Below, in pieces: positions 18,790 to 26,544 of a stretch of 63,661 nt of DNA (position 1 is the first letter of the stretch; every line of letters begins with the position of its first letter). Source of the stretch: Sulfurimonadaceae bacterium (GTDB taxonomy: Bacteria; Campylobacterota; Campylobacteria; Campylobacterales; Sulfurimonadaceae); the NCBI GenBank assembly GCA_028683835.1, contig JAQUHB010000015.1, forward strand, positions 1 through 63,661, read 5' to 3'. The notes beneath the pieces were generated by a model. It saw only the letters and a list, made by a program, of their open reading frames with translations. It was not told the DNA's origin and searched no databases. The translations under genes were made by a program, and so were the position numbers.

Positions 18790-19089
18790 ATGAAAAAATT
18801 TACACTCTCTGCTTTATTATTAATGGCTATGATGTTTTTTGGAGCATCATCGGTAAGTGCAGCTGAAATGAAATGCGGTGCCTCTATGAAATGTGGTATG
18901 GCTATGAAAAAAGGATGTGACACCAAGGCTTGTCCAAATCTAAACTGTGCAACGAAAAAAGATCCAAAAGCAAAATGTGATTGTAATGCTACTGTGAAAA
19001 TGAAATGTGGTGCTAAGATGAAAGCTAACATGAAATGTGGAGCGAATATGCAAGATATGCCTACAAAAAAATGTGGCGCAACTAAATAG
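18790..19089 (+). CDS. Secreted Cys/Met/Lys-rich peptide with MKCGA repeats
   Basis: A 99-aa protein with a signal peptide (MKKFTLSALLLMAMMFFG, predicted cleavage near VSA-AEM) and a mature part of about 73 residues holding ten cysteines. The unit MKCGA or a close variant recurs (MKCGAS, MKCGM, MKCGAK, MKCGAN, KKCGAT), with GC, AC, NC and CDC between. AAGGA precedes the ATG. The repeat style resembles the KCG-repeat peptides of HvfA/BufA-type copper-binding, ribosomally made and modified peptides, but no DUF692-type enzyme lies nearby. Periplasmic metal binding is likely. A link to the divergent ligase/transglutaminase operon is conceivable but unproven. Confidence 0.8.
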   Translation: MKKFTLSALLLMAMMFFGASSVSAAEMKCGASMKCGMAMKKGCDTKACPNLNCATKKDPKAKCDCNATVKMKCGAKMKANMKCGANMQDMPTKKCGATK

Positions 19090-19253
19090 TTAAACACTTA
19101 CATGTAGCTGACAAATTTTTTTGCTGCATGTAGATTCTCTTTCGTGGTAGACGTTTGTAGTCCTTTACTAGCCCACCATATTACTACTTTGACTCTAAAA
19201 TTTCATTTAACACTTCGTCCGTTTTTGCATTTAAAATAAAACTTTTTTCATAT

Positions 19254-19814
19254 CTACACCGCTACATTAAGACCGTTTGCACTTGATTGTGATTGACTTA
19301 CACCGTATGCTGAGAGTATATTTTTCATCAATATTGATTGAAGATTATTTACATTCGATGCAGATGATTGTGCCGTGATACTGCTCGTTGCTGATGCAGC
19401 TGGATCTTGTGTTGCCGCACTACTTGCTCCACTTTGGCTATGTGCATGATGATGGTGGTGATGGACACTGCCACTTTGAGATGATTGTTGTGTACTGTTT
19501 TCTAAAGCACTCATCAATTCACTGCTTGAGATACTTCCATCGCCGTTTGCGTCGATAGAACTAAAAACCTTATCAAGATTTGCAGCACTGGTATCCGTAT
19601 TTGCCGTTGCAGGATTCTGGGCTAACTGTTGCGCAGCTGTGCTAAACTCAGTTTTATCGATCGAACCGTCTTTGCTCGTATCTACAGATGTCATAAGCTG
19701 ATCAGCGAGCTGTTGCATCATAGCCGTAAAACTACTTGAACTACTAACGGCACTTTGACTTTGTGCATTTATAGTAGAATAGTTAGTTTGATTTGTTATA
19801 CTATTAACTGACAT
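19254..19814 (-). CDS. EF-hand protein with His-rich tract, Ser/Gln-rich
   Basis: 186-aa protein with two EF-hand loops (DTSKDGSIDKTE and DANGDGSISSSE), each with the Asp/Asn/Gly pattern of calcium binding. Between them and the C-terminus lies a histidine run (HHHHHHAHS). The rest is Ser/Gln/Ala-rich low complexity. There is no classical signal peptide; the N-terminus (MSVNSITNQTNYST) looks like an exported flagellar-type or unfolded secretion signal, but that is a guess. It is monocistronic, convergent with the MKCGA peptide gene. It probably binds calcium, and the His run may bind other metals. Confidence 0.8.
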   Translation of the reverse strand: MSVNSITNQTNYSTINAQSQSAVSSSSSFTAMMQQLADQLMTSVDTSKDGSIDKTEFSTAAQQLAQNPATANTDTSAANLDKVFSSIDANGDGSISSSELMSALENSTQQSSQSGSVHHHHHHAHSQSGASSAATQDPAASATSSITAQSSASNVNNLQSILMKNILSAYGVSQSQSSANGLNVAV

Positions 19815-20161
19815 GGATCTCTCCTTATATAAATCATCTATCCTTTATTGAAATAGACAAATTCTACAAGCAATAATAGTGCCATCAATTTTTTATTTTA
19901 GCATTTGGCATAATGAAAAAATAAGCAATTCTATATAGAGTCTTCTTTAAAGTTCACAAAGAAAAATGAGTTTAAAAAGTATAAAAGCTTTTTAAATTAC
20001 TTACACTTGCTCATCTTCAAGTCAGTATACGCATCTACTAAATGTTTCTTGTAAATATAAATTCATATATCTCTTTTGATTAGCCTACCAGAACTACACA
20101 TATTCTTTACAAATTTAAGTTACTTTTATTATAATTATCTTTACTATCAAAAGGATGCTGT
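19815..20161. other. 347-bp intergenic region upstream of rsmG
   Basis: No gene is supported here. It holds the leader of the EF-hand gene at the left, a hairpin-forming palindrome at 19971-19996 (TTTAAAAAG, 8-nt spacer, CTTTTTAAA) and the rsmG promoter at the right (TTTACA at 20106-20111 and TATAAT at 20130-20135, 18-bp spacer). The rest is AT-rich with no coding signal. Confidence 0.6.
20106..20135 (+). promoter_or_regulatory. Promoter of the rsmG operon
   Basis: -35 TTTACA and -10 TATAAT separated by 18 bp, ending 26 bp before the TTG start of rsmG. This is one of the best sigma-70 matches in the window. Confidence 0.6.
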
Positions 20162-20743
20162 TTGAATCTTAAAACTCGGCTAGAAAACGACGCTATTAAT
20201 CTTCCTGAAAATTTTTTTCACCTTGTACAGAAATATAAGGAGCATCTCTTTAAATGGAATAAAATTCATAATCTTACCGGCGCAAAAGATGAAAAGACTT
20301 TGGATGAGTTTATCTATGATGCTATTTTACCTGTAAATTTTTTGCCACATGTGAAAACGCTTATGGATATCGGAACAGGTGCTGGTTTTCCCGGTATGAT
20401 CTTAGCTTTTGCTCTGCCAAATACGAAAGTCACTCTTGTAGAACCTTTAGCTAAGAGAGCGAGTTTTTTGCAATTTATCAAGGCTGATCTTGGGCTTGAT
20501 AATGTTGAAGTGAAGATGTGTCGCGTTGAAGAACTCCAAGAAAGAACATTTGATATTATCACTTCTCGCGCGGTTACGGAAACAAAAATGCTGTTACAAT
20601 TAAGTAAACCTTTTCGCCACGAGAAAACGATGCTTCTCTTTTACAAGGGCGAAAAAGTTTATGATGAAGTGGATGAAGGTTATGAACATGAGGTTATCAA
20701 GGCCTATAATCGTCACTATCTTCTTATAAAAAATATAGATTAG
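20162..20743 (+). CDS. rsmG: 16S rRNA (guanine-527-N7) methyltransferase
   Basis: Methylates N7 of G527 in 16S rRNA using S-adenosylmethionine. The family signature [12 protein letters not shown] lies near residue 35 and the SAM-binding loop [10 protein letters not shown] near residue 67. [11 protein letters not shown] and ITSRAVTE follow as expected. 193 aa is the usual length. The start is TTG with AAGGA about 7 nt upstream; the ATG in another frame just before it is closed after five codons. It heads an operon of four genes (rsmG, PP0621-like, hypothetical, NlpC lipoprotein) with 9-nt or overlapping junctions. Confidence 0.95.
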   Translation: MNLKTRLENDAINLPENFFHLVQKYKEHLFKWNKIHNLTGAKDEKTLDEFIYDAILPVNFLPHVKTLMDIGTGAGFPGMILAFALPNTKVTLVEPLAKRASFLQFIKADLGLDNVEVKMCRVEELQERTFDIITSRAVTETKMLLQLSKPFRHEKTMLLFYKGEKVYDEVDEGYEHEVIKAYNRHYLLIKNID

Positions 20744-20752
20744 GAATATATA

Positions 20753-20971
20753 ATGTTAAAACTTCTTCTCGTCATCGCAGTTGTATGGGGTGTTTACCAC
20801 TACTTTATCAAGAAAAAACCACTTTCTTCTTCGCGTAGAGATTCGCAAGCTCTTGAAGATAATGATATGATTCAGTGCTCTACATGTAAGATCTATGTAG
20901 AAGTTAACGAAGCAATCCTTTCAAATGGAAAGTATTACTGCTCAAAAGAGTGTTTAAGGAATGCCCAATGA
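20753..20971 (+). CDS. PP0621-family small membrane-anchored zinc-ribbon-like protein
   Basis: 72 aa: an N-terminal hydrophobic helix (LKLLLVIAVVWGVYHYF), a short polar linker, then a four-cysteine motif (CSTCKIYVEVNEA ... YYCSKECLRNAQ) that should bind one zinc ion. This matches the PP0621 family of unknown function. The small size, membrane anchor and cysteine pairs are clear; a role cannot be read from the sequence. It overlaps the next gene by 4 bp (ATGA). Confidence 0.82.
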   Translation: MLKLLLVIAVVWGVYHYFIKKKPLSSSRRDSQALEDNDMIQCSTCKIYVEVNEAILSNGKYYCSKECLRNAQ

Positions 20972-21360
20972 TATTCTTTGGACATAGATTTTTAGCAAGC
21001 GAACATTTTTATCATATAGAAAGTATCTATTGTATTTCAAAAACTCCCTCAAATTCCACTATTTATTTAACTTTTGACGAAAATAATCTTGATATCATTG
21101 ACCATCTGTTTACCCATAATATAAAATTTGCTCTACATGTAAAGAATATAAAAGAGCTTGTTTATGCCCATGCACTCGGCGCCTTATACATAACTGTAGA
21201 AAAAGAATTAGCAAAAAATGCTCAACGTGTTGCAAACGATTATCTTTTTGATGCTAAAATTTTGGCACACGCTGATGATGAAGATGAGATCGAAGAACTC
21301 GCTCTTATTGGAGTAGATGGTGTTATATTTGCAAAGGGAATAATAAAAATAAGCACATGA
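20968..21360 (+). CDS. Conserved hypothetical protein, 130 aa
   Basis: Not recognised by name. Begins MIFFGHRFLASEHFYHIESI and alternates predicted strands and helices (TIYLTFDENN, IKFALHVKNIKELVYAHALG, GVDGVIFAKGI), which suggests a small alpha/beta fold reminiscent of part of a TIM barrel. No signal peptide. The ATG at 20968, overlapping the upstream stop, is preferred to a GTG at 20950 because AAGGA stands 7 nt before it. It overlaps the following lipoprotein gene by 4 bp, so it is translationally coupled on both sides. Confidence 0.8.
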   Translation: MIFFGHRFLASEHFYHIESIYCISKTPSNSTIYLTFDENNLDIIDHLFTHNIKFALHVKNIKELVYAHALGALYITVEKELAKNAQRVANDYLFDAKILAHADDEDEIEELALIGVDGVIFAKGIIKIST

Positions 21361-21917
21361 TGAAATTACTTACACTCTTAACATTTTTACTTCTATTTAG
21401 CGGTTGTTCGAAGCAGGTATTATACCCCGCCTATTATCCCGGCGTAACCCCTCAAGATACAATCCAAACTTCTCAAACAACTTCAAACTCACAAAACCAA
21501 CTCGCCCAAGATGATCAGAAACCTTCACTTTTAGACAAACTCCACGCAGAATATAAAAAATGGCAAGACACTCCTTACAAATATGGTAGTACAGGACAAA
21601 ATGGCACTGACTGTTCAGGCTTTGTACAAGCAATCTATAAAGAAGCTTTTGAAATGGATATCCCTAGAGACAGTAGCAATCAAGTCCTAAAAGGTATTGA
21701 AGTCTCAAGCTCTGAACTCCAACCGGGAGACTTAGTGTTTTTCAAAATAAATGCCCACCTAAGACATGTGGGAATCTATGTTGGAAACAACAGTTTTATG
21801 CATTCTGCTACAAAAGGCGGTGTTATGATCTCAAGTATGGATATGGGCTACTGGAAGAAAAGATACTGGACTAGCAGAAGAATGTTGACAGAGAGGACAT
21901 ATACCGCTCAAAACTAA
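21357..21917 (+). CDS. NlpC/P60-family lipoprotein, peptidoglycan endopeptidase
   Basis: Lipoprotein with signal peptide and lipobox LFSGC (Cys17). The catalytic domain (about 60-180) has Cys86 in GTDCSGFVQAIY, His137 in LRHVGIYVG and a third polar residue at His149 in FMHS. NlpC/P60 enzymes cut D-Glu-diaminopimelate bonds in murein stems, so it probably acts at the outer or inner membrane face in the periplasm. The last 87 bp are shared, in antisense, with the 3' end of the Fur-family gene. Confidence 0.92.
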   Translation: MMKLLTLLTFLLLFSGCSKQVLYPAYYPGVTPQDTIQTSQTTSNSQNQLAQDDQKPSLLDKLHAEYKKWQDTPYKYGSTGQNGTDCSGFVQAIYKEAFEMDIPRDSSNQVLKGIEVSSSELQPGDLVFFKINAHLRHVGIYVGNNSFMHSATKGGVMISSMDMGYWKKRYWTSRRMLTERTYTAQN

Positions 21918-22280
21918 ACTTGCTTCAAAGAGTTGATAACTACTCTTTGCGCTCACATCATCCACCATCTTCGCTATGTCAAGTTCAATATCCATAAATT
22001 CCCCACATTCTTGACACAATAAATGCCCATGTGACTCTTTTACAATCTCAAATCTTGACTTTTGCTTTGGAATCTTTATCTCTGTTATTATTGAAGCGCT
22101 CATCATAGCATTGATGTTTTTATACATCGTGGCAAGGGAAATAGATGCAAATTTTTCTTTGATTTGCAGATAAAGATCATCTACATTCATATGCCCTTGT
22201 TGGTCCATAAGTGACAATATACCCAATCTTTGCGGTGTAACTTTAAGTCCATGCCCACGTAATAAGTTTTCGTAATTCAT
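21831..22280 (-). CDS. Fur-family transcriptional regulator (PerR/Fur-like)
   Basis: Metal-dependent repressor: N-terminal winged helix (GLKVTPQRLGILSLM, ATMYKNINAM) and dimerisation domain with HGHLLCQECG and a second zinc-type pair GICPLCQ. Both CxxC motifs needed for the structural zinc are present. Fur and PerR are hard to separate by eye; the neighbours (a di-haem cytochrome c peroxidase nearby) favour a peroxide-linked PerR-type role, which is inference. The last 20 or so residues lie inside the convergent lipoprotein gene. An AT-rich near-palindrome (AATATT-TG-AATATT) upstream could be an autoregulatory site. Confidence 0.88.
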   Translation of the reverse strand: MNYENLLRGHGLKVTPQRLGILSLMDQQGHMNVDDLYLQIKEKFASISLATMYKNINAMMSASIITEIKIPKQKSRFEIVKESHGHLLCQECGEFMDIELDIAKMVDDVSAKSSYQLFEASLVLSGICPLCQHSSASPVSFLPVAHIHT

Positions 22281-22412
22281 ATGGTAATTATAACTTTTAA
22301 TATTTGAATATTTTGTAAATAAAGAATAATACTTTTATTTATATATAAAAACATCTAATTTATATTAAGTAATGATAAACTAACATTAATGTTTAGATAA
22401 CATAAAATTCGC

Positions 22413-22418
22413 TAGAAT
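22413..22418 (+). promoter_or_regulatory. -10 box for the EF-hand gene at 22444
   Basis: TAGAAT lies 25 bp before the start codon, with AAGGAG between the two. No clear -35 element. Confidence 0.4.
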
Positions 22419-22443
22419 TTACAAAACACACAAGGAGTTTCAG

Positions 22444-22776
22444 ATGAAACGTTTAACAATCGCAAGTTTATTAATCAGTAGTTCACTTATGGCCGCGATG
22501 GGTTTTAATATGCCTTCGTTTAATGATTTTGATACAAACAAAGATGGGAAAATCACTCAACAAGAGTTTGAATCTACTCAACAAGCAAGAATGCAACAAA
22601 AAGCAGAATCGGGTAAGATGATGAGAAATGCCGCAAATGCTCCTGTTTTCTCAGATATTGACACAAATGGTGATGGTGTGATCAGCAAAGATGAATTTGC
22701 AAATCATCAAAAAAATAAAATGATGAATAAAAGAAGTCAAATGGGACAAGGGATGAGACAAGGCCAAAATAATTAA
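22444..22776 (+). CDS. Periplasmic EF-hand protein, 110 aa
   Basis: Signal peptide (MKRLTIASLLISSSLMAAM) followed by two EF-hand loops: DTNKDGKITQQE and DTNGDGVISKDE, both complete for calcium ligands. The remainder is Gln/Met/Lys-rich (QQARMQQKAESGKMM, MGQGMRQGQNN). Probably a small secreted or periplasmic calcium-binding protein. AAGGAG stands 6 nt before the ATG. It lies between the Fur-family gene and the cytochrome c peroxidase gene, but tandem promoters between it and the latter argue for separate control. Confidence 0.85.
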   Translation: MKRLTIASLLISSSLMAAMGFNMPSFNDFDTNKDGKITQQEFESTQQARMQQKAESGKMMRNAANAPVFSDIDTNGDGVISKDEFANHQKNKMMNKRSQMGQGMRQGQNN

Positions 22777-22785
22777 CTATATCAA

Positions 22786-22861
22786 AAAATCTCTATAATA
22801 GAAAAATCATTATTTAAGTGATTTTATATTAAAATCTCTACAATGGATAAAGATTATCCAT
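22786..22861 (+). promoter_or_regulatory. Tandem repeat promoters and palindromic operator before the peroxidase gene
   Basis: Two near-identical 17-mers, AAAATCTCTATAATAGA (22786-22802) and AAAATCTCTACAATGGA (22831-22847), carry -10-like hexamers at 22794-22799 and 22839-22844. A hairpin (AAAATCA / TGATTTT, 22803-22825) lies between them. The second -10 runs into a perfect palindrome, ATGGATAA-AGA-TTATCCAT (22843-22861), just before the ribosome-binding site. The layout fits a repressed or switched promoter; the regulator is unknown. Confidence 0.5.
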
Positions 22862-22878
22862 AACAACAAGGAGAAAAG

Positions 22879-23892
22879 ATGAAAATAGCAATAATCAGTG
22901 CAATCGTTGCATCAGCGCTTATGGCAACAACACCACTTATGAAGGATGCAAAAAATGCAGGTTTACTTCCGATTCCAGCAAAACTTCAAGAGTTAAATAA
23001 ACTTATAGATAATCCTAAAAATCCTATCACTTACGCAAAAGTTGAACTTGGAAAAAAACTTTTCTTCGATACAAGACTTTCAAAAAGCGGACTTATCAGC
23101 TGTAATACTTGTCATAACCTCGCAACTGGTGGAGTAGATGGACTCCAAGCTGCTGTTGGACATAAATGGTCTCAAAATCCTCACCATTTAAATTCACCGA
23201 CTGTCTATAATGCAGTATTTTTCAGTTCACAATTTTGGGATGGACGCTCACCTAATGTAGAAAACCAAGCACAAGGACCGATACAAGCAGCACCAGAGAT
23301 GGCAGCAACTCCCGAGCATATCGTCTCAGTTGTAACTTCTATGCCAGCTTATGTAGCAGAGTTTAAAAAAGCGTATGGTGACAAACCGATCACTTTTGAA
23401 CTCGTAGCTGATACTATCGCAACTTTTGAGCGTACTCTTGTAACGCCAGCACCTTACGACAAGTTCTTGGCTGGAAATGACAAAGCATTAACTCCCGTTC
23501 AGAAAAAAGGATTAAAAACTTTCATTGATCTTGGATGTACTTCATGTCATACGGGTATCGCTTTAGGTGGAGAGATGCAGCCTTTTGGTGTAGTTGCTCC
23601 ATATAAATATGCTCATATTGGAGATTTTGCGGGTAATAAAGATAAAATGGTAAAAGTTCCAACACTTAGAAATATCACAGAAACTGCTCCATATTTTCAT
23701 AATGGTGCTGTTGCAACTTTAAAAGAAGCGATCCAAGAGATGGGGCGTATTCAACTTGGTGCGACAGTAACAGATGAGCAAGCATCTGATATTCAAGAGT
23801 TTTTCAAATCACTTGAGGGTAAAAAACCGACTGTCGTTTATCCACAACTTCCGGCATGCAGTGCAACTACTCCTAAGCCAGATATCAACTAG
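22879..23892 (+). CDS. Di-haem cytochrome c peroxidase
   Basis: Periplasmic enzyme that reduces hydrogen peroxide with electrons from cytochrome c. Signal peptide about 1-16. Two CxxCH haem sites: Cys75-Cys78-His79 (SCNTCHN) in the N-terminal low-potential domain and Cys220-Cys223-His224 (CTSCHTG) in the C-terminal domain. LFFDTRLS, FWDGRSPNVENQAQGPI and TLRNITETAPYFHNG are typical of bacterial CCP. 337 aa is normal. It is followed by an intrinsic terminator, so it ends its transcript. Confidence 0.95.
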   Translation: MKIAIISAIVASALMATTPLMKDAKNAGLLPIPAKLQELNKLIDNPKNPITYAKVELGKKLFFDTRLSKSGLISCNTCHNLATGGVDGLQAAVGHKWSQNPHHLNSPTVYNAVFFSSQFWDGRSPNVENQAQGPIQAAPEMAATPEHIVSVVTSMPAYVAEFKKAYGDKPITFELVADTIATFERTLVTPAPYDKFLAGNDKALTPVQKKGLKTFIDLGCTSCHTGIALGGEMQPFGVVAPYKYAHIGDFAGNKDKMVKVPTLRNITETAPYFHNGAVATLKEAIQEMGRIQLGATVTDEQASDIQEFFKSLEGKKPTVVYPQLPACSATTPKPDIN

Positions 23893-23912
23893 AGAGCTCT
23901 TCTCTAGTTTTT
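23888..23912 (+). terminator. Intrinsic terminator after the peroxidase gene
   Basis: Perfect 8-bp stem (ACTAGAGA / TCTCTAGT) with a 5-nt loop GCTCT, ending in five T on the plus strand. It overlaps the stop codons of both convergent genes. Confidence 0.75.
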
Positions 23913-24482
23913 ACCACCGTTAATCATATCGGAAGTTATCCCTTTTTGGTCTCCCATATCAGCGGCAATAACGCCGATAATGTGTAACGGTACAAAATAT
24001 AAGACTACTTGATAAATATCTTCATGAAGGTCTTTTATACTCTCTGCAGTATCTTTTAGCAAACCTAGATCTTGATAGAAATGAATAACTAATCCGCTTA
24101 GAGCCATAAAGAAAAGTGTTGCATAAATAACTACGTATCCCCCACTTACAAGCTTATGATGAAGATCCAACTCTTTAAACTGAAAACTTTTCCTGCCACT
24201 TTGTGTAAAAAACAGGACTATGCGATAAACCACTAAAAACGCAAGCGCATAACCCAAAAGAATATGCCATTCCCACATAGGTGCACGGATAGCCCTTGCT
24301 ATATCTTTAGCCTGATCGAGTGTGATGGTAACATTCATCGCTGAAAGTTTATCTAGTATGATCTGAGCATTTTCCTTATAGCTAAGAAACCCTTTTCGGA
24401 GTAAAACTGTACCTATAAGTCCCATAACGACGATCGCGTTTGCCCAGTGCCAGATTCTAAAACTTCCACTCCATTTTTTCAT
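23904..24482 (-). CDS. Cytochrome b561-domain membrane protein
   Basis: 192-aa four-helix membrane protein of the di-haem b-type group, similar to the membrane subunit of Ni/Fe hydrogenases and cytochrome b561. Likely haem-ligand histidines are in RIWHWANA, EWHILLGYAL, VIHFYQ and VPLHIIGVIAAD. It would pass electrons between quinone and a periplasmic partner. The gene overlaps the end of alr by 4 bp (ATGA) and runs convergent with the peroxidase gene. A functional link with the peroxidase is possible but not shown. Confidence 0.85.
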   Translation of the reverse strand: MKKWSGSFRIWHWANAIVVMGLIGTVLLRKGFLSYKENAQIILDKLSAMNVTITLDQAKDIARAIRAPMWEWHILLGYALAFLVVYRIVLFFTQSGRKSFQFKELDLHHKLVSGGYVVIYATLFFMALSGLVIHFYQDLGLLKDTAESIKDLHEDIYQVVLYFVPLHIIGVIAADMGDQKGITSDMINGGKN

Positions 24483-25507
24483 ACAATACTCCTTTTGATA
24501 TATTCTCGCATCGAAGTCAGAACCTCATAGCCGATAGTTCCACAACTTGCTGCATATTTATTTGCATCATCGAAAATACAAACCTCTTCTTCGGCACTAT
24601 CAAGATTGACATTATCCATCGAAATACGACCAAGAATTTTATAACCTTGAGGTGAAGTAAAATTATTTGAGCCGCTTCGAAGCAGTCCATCGGCATAGCC
24701 GACATCATAATTACCCACTTGCATATCTTCTGTCGCGGTATAGATTCCGCCATAGCCGATGCGCTCTCCAGCTTTTAAAATGCGTGATGAAATTTTGGAT
24801 GCGTATAGCGAGAGAACTGGTTGTAAAGAGCTTACATGCACACCTTTATAGATAACTTCATCTGGATTCAAACAACCGTAAATGGCAATTCCCACTCTTG
24901 TCATATCATGCAAACACTCACCTGCGCGAAAAAGTGCGGCAGAGTTTTGAGAGTGAAAACGTAGAGTTGGCATCCCCTCTTGTTTAGCAATCTCTTGAGC
25001 TTTTTCTTTGATCTTCTGAAAGTTCTGCTCTTGCACAAACCATTCACTTGAAAGTTCATCCGCACTTCTGTGATGAGTAAAAACACCTTCTACATGTAAG
25101 TCTCTCTCTTTACAAAGCGCAAAAGTTTTTTCGAGTTCATCGAGGCTCACGCCGTTTCTATGCATTCCGCTGTCTGTTTTGATCTCCACTCTTGTATTTT
25201 TAGGAAACAGTTTTATTGCGTTGATGTCATTAAGTGTATAAACAACGTTAGAAATTGGAGTATCAGGAATCTCTGCAAGAACTAAGATAGTCTCAAAAAA
25301 CTCGCTTACACAATAAGCTTCTTTTTGGTTTCTTACAACTGCTTTCTTGATCCCATACTCTTGACAAAGAGAAGCCATTTGGACAAGTCCGTGGCCGTAG
25401 GCATTATCTTTTAAGACCACAGCTATTTTATCTTTAGCTGATGTTACTTGTGCGATAATGTCGAGGTTATGAAAAAATGATTTTTTATTGAGGTTAATAT
25501 GAGCCAT
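24479..25507 (-). CDS. alr: Alanine racemase
   Basis: PLP-dependent enzyme making D-alanine for peptidoglycan. The PLP lysine is Lys33 in VLKDNAYGHG; MHRNGVS, HSQNSAALFR, RVGIAIYGC and GYADGLLR follow, and the C-terminal barrel has GRISMDNVNLD. The start is set at the ATG at 25507 (MAHINLNKKSFFHNL); a frame 29 codons longer has no support. At 342 aa it is similar to Campylobacter Alr. Its start codon overlaps that of the divergent agmatine deiminase gene: the two ATGs lie within nine bases. Confidence 0.93.
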   Translation of the reverse strand: MAHINLNKKSFFHNLDIIAQVTSAKDKIAVVLKDNAYGHGLVQMASLCQEYGIKKAVVRNQKEAYCVSEFFETILVLAEIPDTPISNVVYTLNDINAIKLFPKNTRVEIKTDSGMHRNGVSLDELEKTFALCKERDLHVEGVFTHHRSADELSSEWFVQEQNFQKIKEKAQEIAKQEGMPTLRFHSQNSAALFRAGECLHDMTRVGIAIYGCLNPDEVIYKGVHVSSLQPVLSLYASKISSRILKAGERIGYGGIYTATEDMQVGNYDVGYADGLLRSGSNNFTSPQGYKILGRISMDNVNLDSAEEEVCIFDDANKYAASCGTIGYEVLTSMREYIKRSIV

Positions 25508-26512
25508 AGCGAAATTATATCCCAAGCAAAGCAAATAAAATGCTTTCCGGCAGAGTTTGAGAAGCAAAGTTTTGTACAAATAATCTTCCCTCACAAACAG
25601 AGCGACTGGATAGATTATTTGGAAGAAGCGAGAGAAAACTTCGTCAATATCGCAAACGCGATTGCAAAATATGAAAAGTGTCTTGTCGTGTGTGATGATG
25701 TTGCTTTAGTCAAAAGCTATTTTCAAAGTTTTGAGAACTTAGAATTCGTAGAGTTTAAAACAAACGACACTTGGGCAAGAGACTGCAGTGCCATCTCTAT
25801 TTTAGAAAACGGCGCGAAAAAACTGCTTGATTTTACTTTTACGGGCTGGGGCTCAAAGTTTGACGCTCACTTAGACAACGAGATGAGTCGCGCTTTAGCA
25901 GAGCACTATAAAACGCCGATGAAGACTATCGACTTTATTTTAGAGGGCGGTGCGATTGAGAGCAATAACAAAGGGCTTTTACTCACCACTTCAGAGTGTA
26001 TGCTCAATCCAAACCGCAACAAAACTTACACAAAAGAGGAGACGACCCAACTTTTAAAAGATGAGTTGGGTGTGAATGAAGTGTTGTATCTGGATTACGG
26101 CTATTTAGCAGGTGATGATACCGATTCACATATCGACACTCTTGCGCGTTTTGTAGATGAACGAACCATAATGTACCTTACATGTAAGGATGAAAATGAT
26201 GAGCATTATGAACAGATCTCTAAAATGGAAGCGCAGTTAAAAGAGTTTGCCGTACAATATGACTTAGACCTCATCGCCCTTCCGTTTACCGATGCCGTCT
26301 ATTACGATGATGAGCGTATTCCCGCGACCTATGCAAACTTTCTCATCATCAACGGTGCAGTCATCGTACCGACGTACAACGTTCCACAAGATGAAGAGGC
26401 ATTAGAAATTTTTAGAGATTTTTTCAAAGACAGAGATGTCGTAGCAGTTGACTGTTCTGTTTTAATCCGTCAACACGGTTCACTTCACTGCGTGACGATG
26501 CAGTTTATATGA
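25499..26512 (+). CDS. aguA: Agmatine deiminase
   Basis: Hydrolyses agmatine to N-carbamoylputrescine and ammonia, a step in putrescine synthesis. Peptidylarginine-deiminase-type fold with NDTWARDCSAIS, DFILEGGAIESN, TDSHIDTLARF and the catalytic cysteine in GSLHCVTMQF near the C-terminus. 337 aa is slightly short for the family. The ATG at 25499 has GAGG about 5 nt upstream, which lies inside the coding region of the divergent alr gene, so its promoter must also lie there. Confidence 0.93.
   Translation: MSHSEIISQAKQIKCFPAEFEKQSFVQIIFPHKQSDWIDYLEEARENFVNIANAIAKYEKCLVVCDDVALVKSYFQSFENLEFVEFKTNDTWARDCSAISILENGAKKLLDFTFTGWGSKFDAHLDNEMSRALAEHYKTPMKTIDFILEGGAIESNNKGLLLTTSECMLNPNRNKTYTKEETTQLLKDELGVNEVLYLDYGYLAGDDTDSHIDTLARFVDERTIMYLTCKDENDEHYEQISKMEAQLKEFAVQYDLDLIALPFTDAVYYDDERIPATYANFLIINGAVIVPTYNVPQDEEALEIFRDFFKDRDVVAVDCSVLIRQHGSLHCVTMQFI
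26176..26189. repeat. Perfect 14-bp palindrome, best copy of the TTACATGTAA motif
   Basis: CCTTACATGTAAGG inside aguA. The central decamer TTACATGTAA occurs exactly at 15734, 26178, 28779, 33354, 37997, 38939, 39463, 42361 and 54647 (start positions). Near copies with one change are at 19098, 20880, 21133, 25090, 28766, 31523, 37021, 62150 and 63112. Copies lie in several genes in two reading phases and between genes. See findings. Confidence 0.75.
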
Positions 26513-26531
26513 CACATCCGAAGATGTGTCA
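26510..26531. terminator. Bidirectional terminator between aguA and the TonB receptor
   Basis: Perfect 9-bp stem TGACACATC / GATGTGTCA with CGAA tetraloop, starting at the aguA stop codon. Short T-rich sequence follows on the plus strand. The convergent receptor gene ends 13 bp beyond. Confidence 0.7.
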
Positions 26532-26544
26532 CTTTTAAGAGATT

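Noticed and set aside
18735-19097. 120-aa open frame antisense to the MKCGA peptide gene, with APHF-type repeats
   Set aside because: Its repeats are just the reverse complement of the MKCGA codons, it has no ribosome-binding site, and the plus-strand gene has a signal peptide, a promoter and a ribosome-binding site.
19100-19143. ACATGTAGC / GCTGCATGT inverted repeat after the MKCGA gene as terminator
   Set aside because: The T-run lies in the loop, not after the stem, so it does not have terminator form.
19108-19253. Short open stretch on the minus strand (about 24 codons, ending ILESK) after the EF-hand gene
   Set aside because: No start codon or ribosome-binding site; could be a remnant but cannot be supported.
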